NCBI GenBank assembly: GCA_033085395.1
Contig: JANQBS010000001.1
Span: 62,001 to 126,000 of the forward strand
Origin: Xanthoparmelia taractica
Taxonomy: Eukaryota > Ascomycota > Lecanoromycetes > Lecanorales > Parmeliaceae
Direction: 5' to 3'
Length of the DNA stretch: 64,000 nucleotides
Part shown: positions 42,422-54,288 of the stretch, one piece after another
How positions within the stretch are numbered: position 1 is the stretch's first letter
Layout of the letters: each line of letters starts with the position of its first letter
Program-made: the position numbers and the translations under genes
The notes under the pieces: generated by a model
Databases searched by the model: none
The model's input: only the letters and a program-made list of their open reading frames with translations
Told to the model about the DNA's origin: nothing

Positions 42422-45185
42422 ATGTTGAAAGAAGTGACTGTCAATCGAGTGGAGCAGAGCCACCGTCCTCGTAGATGATCTTTTAAAAGCCCAGAAAGCC
42501 TCTACGATGATGTGAAGGGTGATAATGCATCTGTAGCCCTCGTCTTGACTTACGGGTAAAGTGGTGCCACTTCTGAATCATTTTGGCACCATCTTCGAAG
42601 ACGACCAATAAGTCTGGTGACCCAGACCGCCATCTCAACCACCCAAAGGTGGCCAGCGATCGCGCCGGCAGCTCCGACTGGCAGCATCGCGACCACAATA
42701 GCTACTACACTAGTCGCCGTTTCTAACCAGGCATGCGTCTTGCAGAAAGCAGCGTGTGGCGTGTCACGGCGGAATTATTGTGACATTGAGTTCTCAAAGC
42801 CGGATGGTAGAAGAGCAACACGTCAGTCTGGACCCTGAAGTGTACAAAGCGGGTATCTCGCAAGGACTGCTTCCGTTCGACGTCGATGTGAAGATTAGGA
42901 GTCCGAAGCGTGTTGGGCCGAACTTGTACGTACGTATCCTTGGGCGATCAACCTATGGATTCAACACCATTAAGGATCCTGCAATTATCTTATATTGGCA
43001 GAAGCCATTGAACCACACGATGATAGCCTGAGCTGTCAAAGCTCTTCTGTTTTCCTTGCTAGCATAGAAGGCTACGGCTTGATTTCTCGGCCGTCAAACC
43101 GCGGCGTGTGCACGAAGTCGAAACACGCCACATCGACGCATTGGCTGACCCACCATCCACAGGAAAGATTCTAGGTTTGATGTAAAAGTTCGTAACAATA
43201 TAGCAAGTAGGTTCAGAGTAACCACCCTCGTTAAAATAATGTAAAATCACAGGAGCGGTCCACACCATGAAGACACCTCATGACGGAGAAGCCCGCTCTT
43301 GTTCAGGCGTAGCCTAGAGTCGGTTGGTAGCTGTATTGCCTCGCAAGCAGTTGCATTCTGAATGTGGAGGCTTTGCAAGTCGCTCCCAAAATGCTGAGCA
43401 GAGTACAACTGATGGCGCACTTTGGTAGCAGTGGTTACGTTCGGTATCTTGCGAGCATGAAGTCTCCACGTTTCTTGGCGCTTGAACAATATTGGGTACA
43501 CTAATCCCGAGCTGAAAGGGCTCGGATCGCCATGTTCGATCCACGTGTGATCAGTAGAAGGTCCGCTAAGAAGTTGTCTAGTAAGCACGAGTGGGACGGC
43601 GTTTCCGCTATCGGCTAACACTGCCCGAAGGATGCTACCCAGTCAGTCAAGCGTAGTAGCGTGTGTGCTGATTTCTCTCCACAACTCTTGCAGATTCAAT
43701 CTGTCCGTAAGCCAACATACTTGTACATAGATCTAATATTGGAGTCAATATTGGATCAGCTAGCAGGCATTAATTGAAGCATGCCGTAAGTCTGCTGAGG
43801 CTTGCGAGTCGAGTGTGCAATAATTGCCCGAAAATAGCGTAATCGACTGAGAGCATGTTCCGTCTCATCCTCATCGAGAGAGTAAGTTGATCAAGCGGTT
43901 CGTTCCATTATGATCATCTCGAGCCTCATATATCAAAAATGCCAATGAGACTCAGCGAAGAGCGACTGCAACTTGGGCTCAAGCTCCATCTCTCATTTGC
44001 CGTCTCGAAATAAGTAAGAGGTGACATGTCGAACCGCAAACGGACCGACTGTTGTTCGCTACTGACGGCCATAATAAGTGTAATCAATGTTCGAGGTTAC
44101 CCTTCTCCATTAGGCAACAATGCAAGCCAATGGCAATGATATCCACTGTGCTCGGAACTTTATGGTAAAGTACTTTGGCTTATGCGGAGGATGGTGTTCG
44201 TATAAGAGGTGCGGATGTCTGTAAGCTGCGTCGGCGGTGGCACGACTACTGCAGGTCACAGCTCGGTTGTAGCACAGGTGGGAAAAGCATTGCTGAAGGA
44301 TTTATGGGCATCAGAGGCGTCGTTTTGAAACACACCTACCTTACCCGATTGGTCAAATCCGATGTTTTACCGAGTAGGGTCAGGGCTTTGGCAGTACCTT
44401 GGGGTCGAGATGAGCATCTTAATCGTGGGATCCGAGTGCACAGTACGAAGTAATTTGATAATTGAACTCTACTCGGGGTATTCAGATGCATAAGCACAGT
44501 AAGCAAGACGACATCCTCACGAACATGCGAACGTACAAGATCTCCCAAGTTGAGGACTCGTACAGCTCAGCTCCACATGCGCGTACTTGACCTAGAGTAT
44601 AGCAAGATGGCCAAAGCATCCTGTCACCACATTAATATTATAATTTAGGCTGTGGGATGATGTTGGCACTAGAGCCATCTACGATTTGGCGTGGAATTGC
44701 GTGTAAGCATATCTCAGCCGAACGCCTCACTAAGCTGAGGAAACGCTCCAATGCCGAACTATTTCTGGCTTGTCTCCCGCACTCGATTAACCAAGAAACG
44801 CCCTAGATCTTAGATGCATTGCACGTGCGTGTGCATCACACCACCCAGGATCATGTCAGACGCTTGTTTCCTGCTTGTTGCTTTACCGTTCAGCTCAAAT
44901 GCAACGCAAACTCTTTTCCTCCAATGGGTAGCGAGCTTTGAGCCAATCTCACACTCTCAATACTCAGCTAAACTCTTAGCGACACAATCTGCACGATCCA
45001 TCCCACTCGGAGGGTTTTCACCACTGATTGATTACAACCTCGTCAGACTGCACGTGAAACAAAGTTTGCTCCTCCGGACATTGGCTGCTTGCTATATGTT
45101 TGGCTCGAGACGTATTTTTCACCTTGCGCATGTTTGCTCCTTTGAATCTCTTATGCTTCGTTACCTAAGGTGATCCGAACTTCCA
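42422..45185. other. 2.8-kb gene-poor stretch
   Basis: No supportable gene. Short ORFs on both strands lack domains. P450 C-terminal motifs were looked for and not found. Confidence 0.35.
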
Positions 45186-46721
45186 ATGGCCTCGTTGCCC
45201 GTCCAAAGTGGTGGTGACCAAGACAGACGCGGATCATTATTGGCGATGATTTGGATAGAAGCTTCCATTGCCATCCTTGTTGTTTTAATGAGAATGTATT
45301 CGCGGTTCAAAATCAAGGGCGTGGGCACGGAGTACGTATTTTACAATTCTATATCTCCCTTTGAGAGAACCAAGATCTTGAGCCTTGAGACGTGTCTCGG
45401 GAACCTCTACTCTCAAAGCATGTTCCAGGCCTCGACATACCCCTTCTCCCTCAAATCACTCGATACTGACTGCGAAATTGGTGATCCAGTGACTGGATAA
45501 TGGTCTTAACGATGGTCAGCATGCCGCTCTTTTCGCTTTTCCTATCCGTCATTGACAGTCTCTTAGATGTTGTTTGTGCCTTTCGCTATCGCGGTCACCT
45601 TTCTCGTCAGCCACGGAGGAGCTCGCCATCTCTACTACCTGACTCCGGACAACATCGAATACGTACTCAAGGTCGACTGGATCAGCCAGCCGTTCAACAT
45701 CATGTCCTTAATGACGGGGAAGATGTCCGTTGCTTTTCTGATTTTACGGCTTCTTGGGCCTTCAGCGTTTTGGCGGAAATGGTTCCTCTACATCAACCTT
45801 GTCCTGAATTTTGTGTTGGGCAGCTTGACTGCTATATTTACGTTTGCTCAATGCAACCCTCCTCGGGCGCTATGGGTGGGAACGGCAAAGCTTCCCCACG
45901 CTAAATGTTGGAATCCATCAAGCCAATTGGACTTCTCACTTTTCTCCAGCAGTAGGTTCGAAGAACGACAACATTTTAAGGCCTAAGGTTGACTCCGTAT
46001 AGGCTACAACGCACTCCTGGATCTTTGTCTGGCTCTGTTACCAATTACGGTTGTGTGGAACTTGAACCTGAGAATGCAAACGAAGATCGCACTGAGTACT
46101 TGCTTAAGCTTAGGTATATTGTATGAAATAATGGGGCAATTCTTTCTCTTGAAACCTCACTAACAGATCCACAGCGCCAGCGTTTGTGCTGCTATTAAGA
46201 CCTCAAAGCTTCCCGAGCTTACCGCTCGAGCTGACTTGACGTGTAAGTCTTGAAAAGCTTACACCGAATCTACGGAGTGGTGTTGATACATCTTAGGGGC
46301 CAGCTACGATCTCTTCATTTGGGCAGCGTGAGTTTGAGCATTATGCAAGGTTCCACGAGCAAGACTGACTACCTCTTTTAGTACGGAAAACTTCCTCCTC
46401 ATTGTCTGTGGCTCGGTTCCCACACTCAAGCCCCTCTATGACATAGTCCATCAATATGCTAAATCCGCTTTCTCATCTGTCTCTACGCGCATCTCAAGCA
46501 AACCGTACAGCTCCGACAGTACGCCAAAGCGCTCGTACCAAACGAGCCTGGACCATGTATCGCAAGTCGCCCATACCGGATCGGCAGTAAGGATCAATCA
46601 CTCGGCCTGTCAACAAATATCGATGGTGGCCCAATCGCAAAAGACGATGGCTGGAACAACGACGACGGTCATTCCTTGCTTGGGATGGGTGACATCACCG
46701 TCAAGAGCAGATGGGAGGTGA
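45186..46721 (+). CDS. Seven-TM fungal rhodopsin-like (Pth11-related) integral membrane protein
   Basis: Seven exons (45186-45331, 45490-45514, 45567-45951, 46003-46120, 46175-46242, 46297-46327, 46382-46721) give 370 residues. Family landmarks: RFKIKGVGTDDWIMVL, DWISQPFNIMSLMTGKMSV, FAQCNPPRALW, CWNPSSQLDFS, SYNALLDLCLALLPI, LGIFASVCAAIKT, ADLTWASYDLFIWAATE and NFLLIVCGSVPTLKPL. This is the large fungal family with no retinal-binding Lys in helix 7, unrelated to the true opsin at 27 kb. Members often sit next to secondary-metabolism genes or act as surface sensors. Exon 2 is only 25 nt. The 3' end is uncertain: the open frame stops at 46721, but another frame (SLLGMGDITVKSRWEVTHE) ending at 46810 looks more like the family's usual tail and would need one more intron. 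Confidence 0.75.
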
Positions 46722-46810
46722 CTCACGAGCGGCGAGGCTCGGGTCATGTATCGATATCCCATGGGTTAGTTAGACCGGTACAATTCAAGCCTAATGACAA
46801 TATTGTTTGA

Positions 46811-47763
46811 AGTGCCGCGGATACGAGTTGGTTATCTCCTAAAGGCGAGACCAGTTTTTAGTCTCACATTGTGTGGACTCTATATGTAGAAGAAGTTTGG
46901 TTCGCACCTGAAGCCGACCCTGACAGAAACCCAAGGATGTCACGAGTCTAGGAAAGGCGACAAGCAAGAGGGATAACGGTTAAGATGGCGGGGCACCAAT
47001 GGAGAGTAAGGTCTCAAAGCACACGAGGAAGGGGGTCCATACTTCTACTGTGCATAAGAGACCGTTGAGATCCATGACACTGCTGCAAGGACATGGTAAT
47101 TCTCAGCTCCTCGCGGAGCGTAACGGACCTAACCAAGCAACGAAAGGATCCTCACAGCACGGGACGTCGCCTCCAAGCGCCAATATCGCAATGAGCATGT
47201 CCAAGCCAAGAAGATACGTTTGCATCTTAGGAACCTCGTGTCACTTACGGTACACAGCAACACACTTTTACATATGGGACTATACGAGTGCAGATCATGC
47301 TGTGGAAGATCTGAAAAACGACCAGATTGAGGAGCTTACTCGAAGAGATATTCCAGTTGCGATCCAGAGACGATATAGGGCAAGGCTGCAAAAGCTATCT
47401 GGTATGAATTAGTAGACGAATGGGCTCCAAGTCAATCATGGAATACGTGATTGCTGGAAGTCGATCCAGGCATATATGGTTATTTGGAGAATTTCATGGG
47501 AGTCGATACCGAGGTTTAATGGGTAACAAGATTAATAAAAGGGTCAAACACAACTCTATCACATAGCTTTCATCTAGGAAGTAAATGTATTGCGGTGACT
47601 AGCTCGTTGTAAAGACGCCAGCATGATATCATTGGATTTTGGCACTAGTCCCAGTCCAGCGGCCCGCCGATGCTCTCTCTCCATACACTTTCACAACTTA
47701 CCTTACCTCTCCACCCGTGAAAAACAAACAGTCTCTACCACAGCATCCATCCCGCTCACCAAA
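46811..47763. other. Intergenic with one doubtful ORF
   Basis: One 137-codon ORF (46999-47412, +) has a helical Arg/Glu-rich end (DLKNDQIEELTRRDIPVA) but no recognisable family. The rest is featureless. Confidence 0.35.
46999..47412 (+). CDS. Doubtful hypothetical ORF, 137 aa
   Basis: Open frame from ATG at 46999. The first half is low-complexity Ser/Thr/Lys/Arg-rich, the second half is a plausible amphipathic helix. No signal peptide, membrane helix or domain. It may be chance, or the remnant of a gene. Confidence 0.2.
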   Translation: MESKVSKHTRKGVHTSTVHKRPLRSMTLLQGHGNSQLLAERNGPNQATKGSSQHGTSPPSANIAMSMSKPRRYVCILGTSCHLRYTATHFYIWDYTSADHAVEDLKNDQIEELTRRDIPVAIQRRYRARLQKLSGMN

Positions 47764-48455
47764 ATGCCAGACCTCTCAATCCTCTATAGCCCGGCACCCT
47801 ACCACATCATCAGGTCCGCCCGCCCTAACCCCCCACCTCTCCTCCCCCCCTCTTCCCTTCTTTCAAACAAAAACACCGCAAGCCCTTACCCCCCAAAAAC
47901 TGACCCAACCTCTCTCTCTCTCGCAGCTACGGCACCCTCCTCGGCAGCACAATCTTCCAATCCTTCATCAACGGCATAGTCGCCTACCGCGCCCTTCCAC
48001 GCCCCCAATTCGCCATCCTCCAAGCGTCCCTCACCCCCGTCTACTTCGCCCTGCAAACCGGCCTCACTGTAATAATCGCCCTCACATACCCTGGCGTCAA
48101 AACCCCCTCCTCTTCCCTCGCCTCAACAACAATAACCGCTGAACCCTCAAGTCTTCCCGGCGTCCTACAACCGACCAACAGATGGACCGTCCTAGCCCCG
48201 CTAACGACGATCTTTGCGCTCAACGCGCTCAATCTATTCTATCTGGGTCCCGTCACGACGCGGATTATGAAGGAGAGGAAACATCAGGAGACGAGGGATG
48301 GGAAGAAGAGTTATGAGCCCGGGCCGCAGTCCAAGGAGATGCGGAGGTTGAATGGGGCGTTTGGGCGGATGCATGGGGTGAGTGCGTTGACGAATTTGGT
48401 GGGGTTGGGGGTTACGGTGTTTTATGGGGTTTTGTTGGCGGGGAGGTTGCAGTAG
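47764..48455 (+). CDS. TMEM205/DUF4149-like membrane protein
   Basis: Exons 47764-47813 and 47927-48455 give 192 residues starting MPDLSILYSPAPYHIIS. Four hydrophobic segments: about SYGTLLGSTIFQSFINGIVA, YFALQTGLTVIIALTY, TVLAPLTTIFALNALNLFYL and HGVSALTNLVGLGVTVFYGV. The patterns YGTLLGSTIFQSF, a conserved P near LPRPQF, LNLFYLGPVTTRIM and FGRMHGVSALTNL match the DUF4149 domain of TMEM205-type proteins, whose function is unsettled. Probably endomembrane. The first intron (acceptor TCTCGCAG) lies in a C-rich tract. Confidence 0.82.
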
Positions 48456-49423
48456 GGGAGGGGGAGGGGAAGTTGGGGTGGAGGGAGGCTTTGGGTAGAG
48501 TGTCTGATGGACTTGGGCGCGCCCGTGATTGAAAAAGAGATACAGCATTCGTGAGAAGGAAAATTCGAGCCTTTGACATAGAGGCAGGCTACCCAAGAAT
48601 GTGGGCCGCAGTGATTGAATAGATGTCGATACATGGCCAGCGTTTCTTCGCAGCTTCGAGATTGGAAGGCTGTCAGTGGGCGGCTTTCCGCTGCTGTACA
48701 TGGACAAATCTACTTTGATTCTAATAGATTGGACTTGACTTTACCCGGGACTGCTTCTAAAATGCACCATGGAGCGCCGAGCTGTCCCTCGGACAGATCT
48801 TGCAGTCCGCCTATATGAATTGTCCTGCATGCCTAGAACATCTCTTAACCTTGCACAGACATTTAACCCGGGTTCAGCTCCAACATCTAAAGAAGCTGGA
48901 TTACCAAGGCACCGTATGAACTCCTATTTCTCATCTTTGAATGATGATACTGCCTTACGATAACAATTCGAGCAGTCACAATGTCATTCTGTTCCGAGGT
49001 TCCTTGGCTGTCTAAATTGGCTTTAGGCTTCCCGTCCTGCCTAACGGCGTCAGGAACCACGGCACGCACAATTCGTTGAGGATTTCCTCTTCCTCTTCCC
49101 CATCTCAACATTTCTAACCGATTATTATAACATAGCTAATTTTGCTAATCAGTTCATAGTGTGCTTCCGTTGGCAAATTGTGAATATTCAGATCAGAAGT
49201 CTTGGTTTCGGCAGCGAAAGTCGCTGCACACTTTTGAAACCTTTCTCTTCTCGCTCGGTATAACGCTAGCACAATCGTTTCCTTTCGTACCAGATGCCAC
49301 TGCCATAGCCCACCAGAGGTTCAGATCTCTATCGCTGGATTTCAGGAGATTTTGGTTAGACTTGGAAGAATTATCAGAGTTTTGGTGTTGTAAACGCGTT
49401 TTTTCTACCAACCATAGATCGCA
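48456..49423. other. Intergenic
   Basis: No gene. A TTATTATAACATAGC AT-rich patch near 49120 may be promoter of the homoserine kinase gene. Confidence 0.45.
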
Positions 49424-50594
49424 ATGAAGAAGATCAGGGTACCTGCTTCTAGCGCGGTCAGTATTCGGGAGTCTCTTTACCCATTATTGAGCACCTGTCT
49501 CAGATACTAGTCCAGAGCAGCAACGCTGACTTCAATGGTGACTTCAGAACTTGGGACCAGGATTCGATGTGTTTGGCCTTGCTCTCAGAAGCCCACTTTC
49601 TACCTCTCGAAGATGTGCGGTTCTGGAGTTGCAGGTAGAGGAACTCTCCCGGGGAGGTTCCCCTCCGTTGAACTGCGAGATCGAATGCGAGGGCGAAGGT
49701 GCCAGAACACTTAGCTGTGATCCCGATAAAAACTTGATCACCAAAGTCGCGCTCTACGTGCTTCGGTGTCACGGCATTCACGCTTTCAAGGTTCCTACTC
49801 GAGTGCGCATTATCAATTCTATCCCGCTCAGCCGCGGATTAGGAAGCTCGGCTGCTGCGGTTGTAGCTGGGGTGAGTCTTGCCAACGAAGTAGGCCATCT
49901 GAATCTGTCCAAAGAACGGATGTTCGACTACTGTCTGATGGTTGAGCGCCACCCCGATAATATCGGCGCAGCCTGCTTTGGTGGATTTGTTGGGACTTTC
50001 ATGAAAACACTTTCTCCCGAGGACACAGCCCGCATAGAGATCCCACTTAGCGAGGTCTTACCTGAGCTTTCTAGGGGTATAGATACTTGCCAATTACCTG
50101 TCCATGAGCCGCCTCATGCCATTGGAAGCTACCATCAATTTCGGTTCAATACAGATATCAAGTGTGTGGTTGTCATTCCAAATTTTGAACTCAACACAGC
50201 AGAAGCGAGAGAGCGGCTGCCGGGCAGCTACAGCCGCGAAGACGCTATATTCAACTCTCAACGCTCCGTGTTGCTTCCTGTTCTCCTTGCCGAGAGTCCA
50301 CCAGATCCAGCTAAAATCTCAGAAGCCATGCGGGATCGGCTCCATCAACCCTATCGAGCTGATCTAATCCCGGGTTTCGCAAAGGTCCTCAAAAACATTA
50401 AGCACGATGAATACCCTGGCCTTCTCGCAGTATGCCTCAGCGGCGCAGGGCCAACCATATTAGCACTTGCAACATCTAATTTTGAGATGATAGCGAAAGC
50501 CATTATCGCCATATTATCAGAAGCGCAAGAAATTCATTATGATTGGCAGGTCCTTGAGCTAGATCCGGACGGAGCCTCTGTTGAGAATACATGA
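49424..50594 (+). CDS. THR1: Homoserine kinase (threonine biosynthesis)
   Basis: Exons 49424-49456 and 49548-50594 give 359 residues, matching yeast Thr1 (~357). The 11-codon first exon MKKIRVPASSA-like (here MKKIRVPASA) joins NLGPGFDVFGLAL, the family start. The GHMP-kinase ATP-binding glycine loop is PLSRGLGSSAA (about 104-114). VERHPDNIGAACFGGFV and the C-terminal CLSGAGPTILAL are also typical. It phosphorylates homoserine to O-phosphohomoserine with ATP in the cytosol, before threonine synthase. Same strand as Ku80, 915 bp upstream of it, with no functional link evident. Confidence 0.93.
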
Positions 50595-51509
50595 GACCTT
50601 GAACATTTTCGCTGCAAGATAACGTGTTCAAAAAATCGACGTGATCCTCTAAAGTTGATAGAAGAACGAGTGAAGACTTCGCCGAGAACGATGAAATTTG
50701 GGGGTAAAAACGTCGCCGAGAATGACCGCAGCTAGGATAATGGCATCGCTGGGAATGACAGCAACATTGGCGACGCGAACATTCTCATACGTGGGTTACC
50801 TCCGCCGAATGGGAGAGCAATCGCCACTGCGGGTAGCACAGAAAGCGTCGCGGCAAGGCCGCGGGTTAGCGCCTCCCCTATTGTGTATAGGACCCTGCAA
50901 CAGTAACGAGGGTGAAATGCACGTCTTAAAATGACAAGATATACAACATATACTATGAGATTCTCAACAATTTGCACTGGGTCTTCATATGTCTCGCTAC
51001 TCGCTAACATGTCTGGGTTCGTACGATCGAAGATGATGTGTCCAGCTTCCTTGCGAGTTTAGCAGTATCTCTAAGTTATAGCTAGTGAGCAGGCTTAGCA
51101 GTGTAAAGCCAGTAGGATATTGATCTATTAGATCTGGATTATATGCGTTCTAAGGTATAATGTTTCTATTATACCTCATACGCTATTACAGTGTTCGTAG
51201 AGGATTCGAATACGATTAAGAGTCCGGCGTGCTCAGCCGTTACATAATAAGTCCGATGAGGCGAATAAGGATGACGGTCCATTGGTGAGTTTGGAGAGGA
51301 GCGACCACTGGTGCTGCCACAGAGGCTCGAACCGGTGCTGCAGGGCGACATGCGAAGGATTAGACAAAGTGGTCACGTGCCTTCGCGTTTAGGAGTTTTC
51401 GCGATGTTGTCTGCCTGTTATTCCTCACACCACATTACCCACAACCCACCCTCCCTTACCCGGTAAGCCCAGGCCAGCGTAACCCTACTGGTGCCACCGC
51501 AATATCAAC
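50595..51509. other. Intergenic between homoserine kinase and Ku80 genes
   Basis: No gene supported. AC-rich leader (CCTCACACCACATTACCC) in the last 100 bp before the Ku80 ATG. Confidence 0.5.
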
Positions 51510-54054
51510 ATGGCAGACAAGGAGGCGACAGTCTACATTGTAGACATGGGGATGTCAATGGGCGAAAAACGCAACGGGAGGAAGGAATCAGATCTTGACT
51601 GGGCGATGACCTACGTCTGGGAAAAGATCACCAGTACGGTGGGTACGTTGACACCCCCTCTGCGCAATCTATACTCATAGATATAGGTAGCCACGGACCG
51701 AAAGACTGCCCAGCTTGGAGTCATTGGGCTGCGCACCGATCGTACGACCCTTAAAGCAAGATGTTGAATGCGGCCATTCATACTTGAACAGGCACGGAGA
51801 ATGAGCTAGACAGCGAAGAAAGCTTCCAGAATATATCTGTACTACAAGAGATAAGCCAGTGGGTGCCTTGCAGCATCGGAAAGCGCTTGGCTCAACTTCT
51901 ACAGGCTTCTACTACCGGGCTTGAAGGAATTACGGCAAAAGGTCAAAGTGAGCGATACAACCGATGGCGATGGTACACGTATCCTTCTCGCACTCAAGGG
52001 ACCGTCTACTAACTTGTCAGCTATATCGGCTATCGTCATTGCCATCCAGATGATTACGAAGCACTGCAAGAAACTGAAATACAAGCGGAAGATAGTCCTT
52101 GTCACAGATGGACGGGGTTCAATGGATGCGGATGACGTATCACAAATCACGCAGAAGATCAAGGCAGATGAGATAGAGCTTGTGGTCATGTATGCGACAC
52201 ACCAAAAATCCAAAGAGGATGAGAATTGACGTCTAACAGTGGGGTTGACTTTGACGATCCAGATTATGGATTCAAGGAAGAGGACAAAGACTTTGAAAAG
52301 GTCTCCAATCATAACCAATACATTAGATCTCCGCTTACAAGAATTTACAGGGGGTCAATGAAGCAACGCTCAAAGCTCTTGTGGAAGACTGCGACGGCGT
52401 TTTTGGAACAATGCAACAGGCAATTGAAGAGCTGGGGACCCCGAGGCTCAAGTCCACGAGACCTGTACCTTCCTACAAAGGCCAGCTTACCCTTGGAGAC
52501 CCGGAGCACTTTGATTCAGCTCTGTGCATCGATGTTGAAAGGTATCCTAGGGTCATGGTCCGAAGACCGCTTGCAGCAAGCCAATATGTTCAACGGTCCG
52601 ATCTATCAAATGGCCGGGTCAGCACACAATCTTCCGCGACGATGATGCCTGATGCGGATGGAGCCGATCCTGGTTCAATTCACCCCGACGGGAACAGCCT
52701 GACAACTGTGCGGAATTCTCGAACGTACCAGGTCCTTGACGAGGAAGCTCCAGGAGGAAAACGAGACGTTAGCAGAGACGATTTGGCGAAAGGATATGAA
52801 TATGGGCGAACAGCCGTGCACATCAGTGAATCAGACCTCAATGTCACGAAACTAGAGACCCAGCCAGGACTCGAGATTATTGGTTTCATACCCTGGTCGA
52901 CTGTGAGTGCACAGTCTTTGCATGTTTCAGTAGATTTAATTGCTAATAGAGTACAGTTTGAACGCTATATGACCATGTCTGTCTCTTGCGTCGTCATCGC
53001 TCAGAAAACGAACAGCAAGGCCATAATGGCCTTGTCATCGCTGATACACGCCCTTTTCGAACTGGAATCGTATGCAGTTGCCCGCTTGGTTACTAAAGCA
53101 GACAAAGAGCCCTTGATCACCTTGCTTGCGCCATCGATCGAAGTTGACTACGAATGTCTCCTTGATGTACAGCTACCTTTCGCCGAAGATGTCCGCTCCT
53201 ACAAATTTCCACCGTTAGATAGAGTCATCACAGTGTCTGGGAAGGAGATCCGGGAACATAGAAATTTACCCAATGACAAGCTGAGGGCGGCGATGAGCGA
53301 CTACGTTGACCGGATGGATCTCTCGAACTTTGGAAAAGATGATGAAGGAAAGCCTGCAGAGTATATAAACATGACTGATACGTACTCGCCAGTCCTGCAC
53401 CGTATCGACCAAGCAGTCCGATGGAGAGCGGTGCATCCCACGGAGCCAATTCCCCCTCCATACGAGATACTGACCCGATACTCCAACCCTCCCGAAGAGC
53501 TCGTGGCCGGAGCCAAAAGGAAGCTCGAAAAGCTCATCGCCGCGGCCGACGTCAAGAAAGTCCCGCCCAAAGCCCAATCCAGAAAACGCAACCGCAACGA
53601 AATCAAACCCCTCTCCGGCCTCGACGTCGGCGCTCTCCTCGGCAACAACGAACACAAAAAAGTCAAGATAACCCGCGAAAACCCAATCCCTGAATTTCGC
53701 CAAGCTCTCGACGCCGCCGAGTCTGTCGATGCGGTCCGTGACGCCGTAAAGCAGCTCTCCGCCATTGTCGAAGCGCAAATCAAAGACAGCTTCAGCGACA
53801 TTGCATATGGCAAGGCGGTGGAGGAATTGAGCACGATGAGGAGTGAGATGATTGAGATGGAGGAGCCGGAGGCCTATAATGAGTTCATCAGGGTTTTGAA
53901 GGGGAAGTTGTTGGGGGAGGAGCTGGGTGGCGATAGGAGGGAGATGTGGTATGAAATTCGCAAGAACAAGCTTGGATTGATTGAGAAGAAGAGCTCGGAC
54001 AAGTCGAGTGTGGATGACGATGAGGCCAAGGCGTTTCTGTCATCTGAATCATGA
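51510..54054 (+). CDS. ku80: Ku80 subunit of the Ku DNA end-binding complex
   Basis: Eight exons (51510-51638, 51687-51741, 51792-51858, 51905-51972, 52021-52189, 52240-52300, 52351-52902, 52957-54054) give 732 residues, the expected size. The N-terminal vWA-like domain starts MADKEATVYIVDMGMSM and continues through IVLVTDGRGSM and ELVVIGVDFDD. The Ku beta-barrel follows (EIIGFIPWSTFERYMTMS, SSLIHALFELESYAVARLV, CLLDVQLPFAEDVRSYKFP), then HRIDQAVRWRAVHP and a C-terminal helical domain (FRQALDAAESVDAVRDAVKQ). With Ku70 it binds broken DNA ends for non-homologous end joining and protects telomeres. The intron at 52903-52956 (54 nt) is stop-free and in frame. The donor at 52301 (GTCTCC) is weak and that junction is the least certain. 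Converges with the reverse-strand gene ending at 54289. Confidence 0.93.
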
Positions 54055-54260
54055 TGTTGGTTCGTAGGTCATGCCCATCGATATCTCACACCTGGCTATT
54101 ATCCTATCAAGCCGGAAAGGCCGTCATTTAGTCTGCAAATCCTAGCCCTGGCAATCCCTGGCATTCATCCACACACAAAATACGCAAACGTCCGTTTAAA
54201 AAAGAAGGCCAGAACTGATACCCTCCTAACTGACCCCTTTCCGATTACAATAGCGCGTCC

Positions 54261-54276
54261 GCTCGCTCGCTCGCTC
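54261..54276. repeat. (GCTC)n microsatellite
   Basis: Four GCTC units between the Ku80 gene and its convergent neighbour. Confidence 0.8.
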
Positions 54277-54288
54277 ATCCCCAGTCAA

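Noticed and set aside
42756..43031. Possible P450 C-terminal part downstream of the relic
   Set aside because: No ExxR, PERF or haem-Cys motif in any frame.
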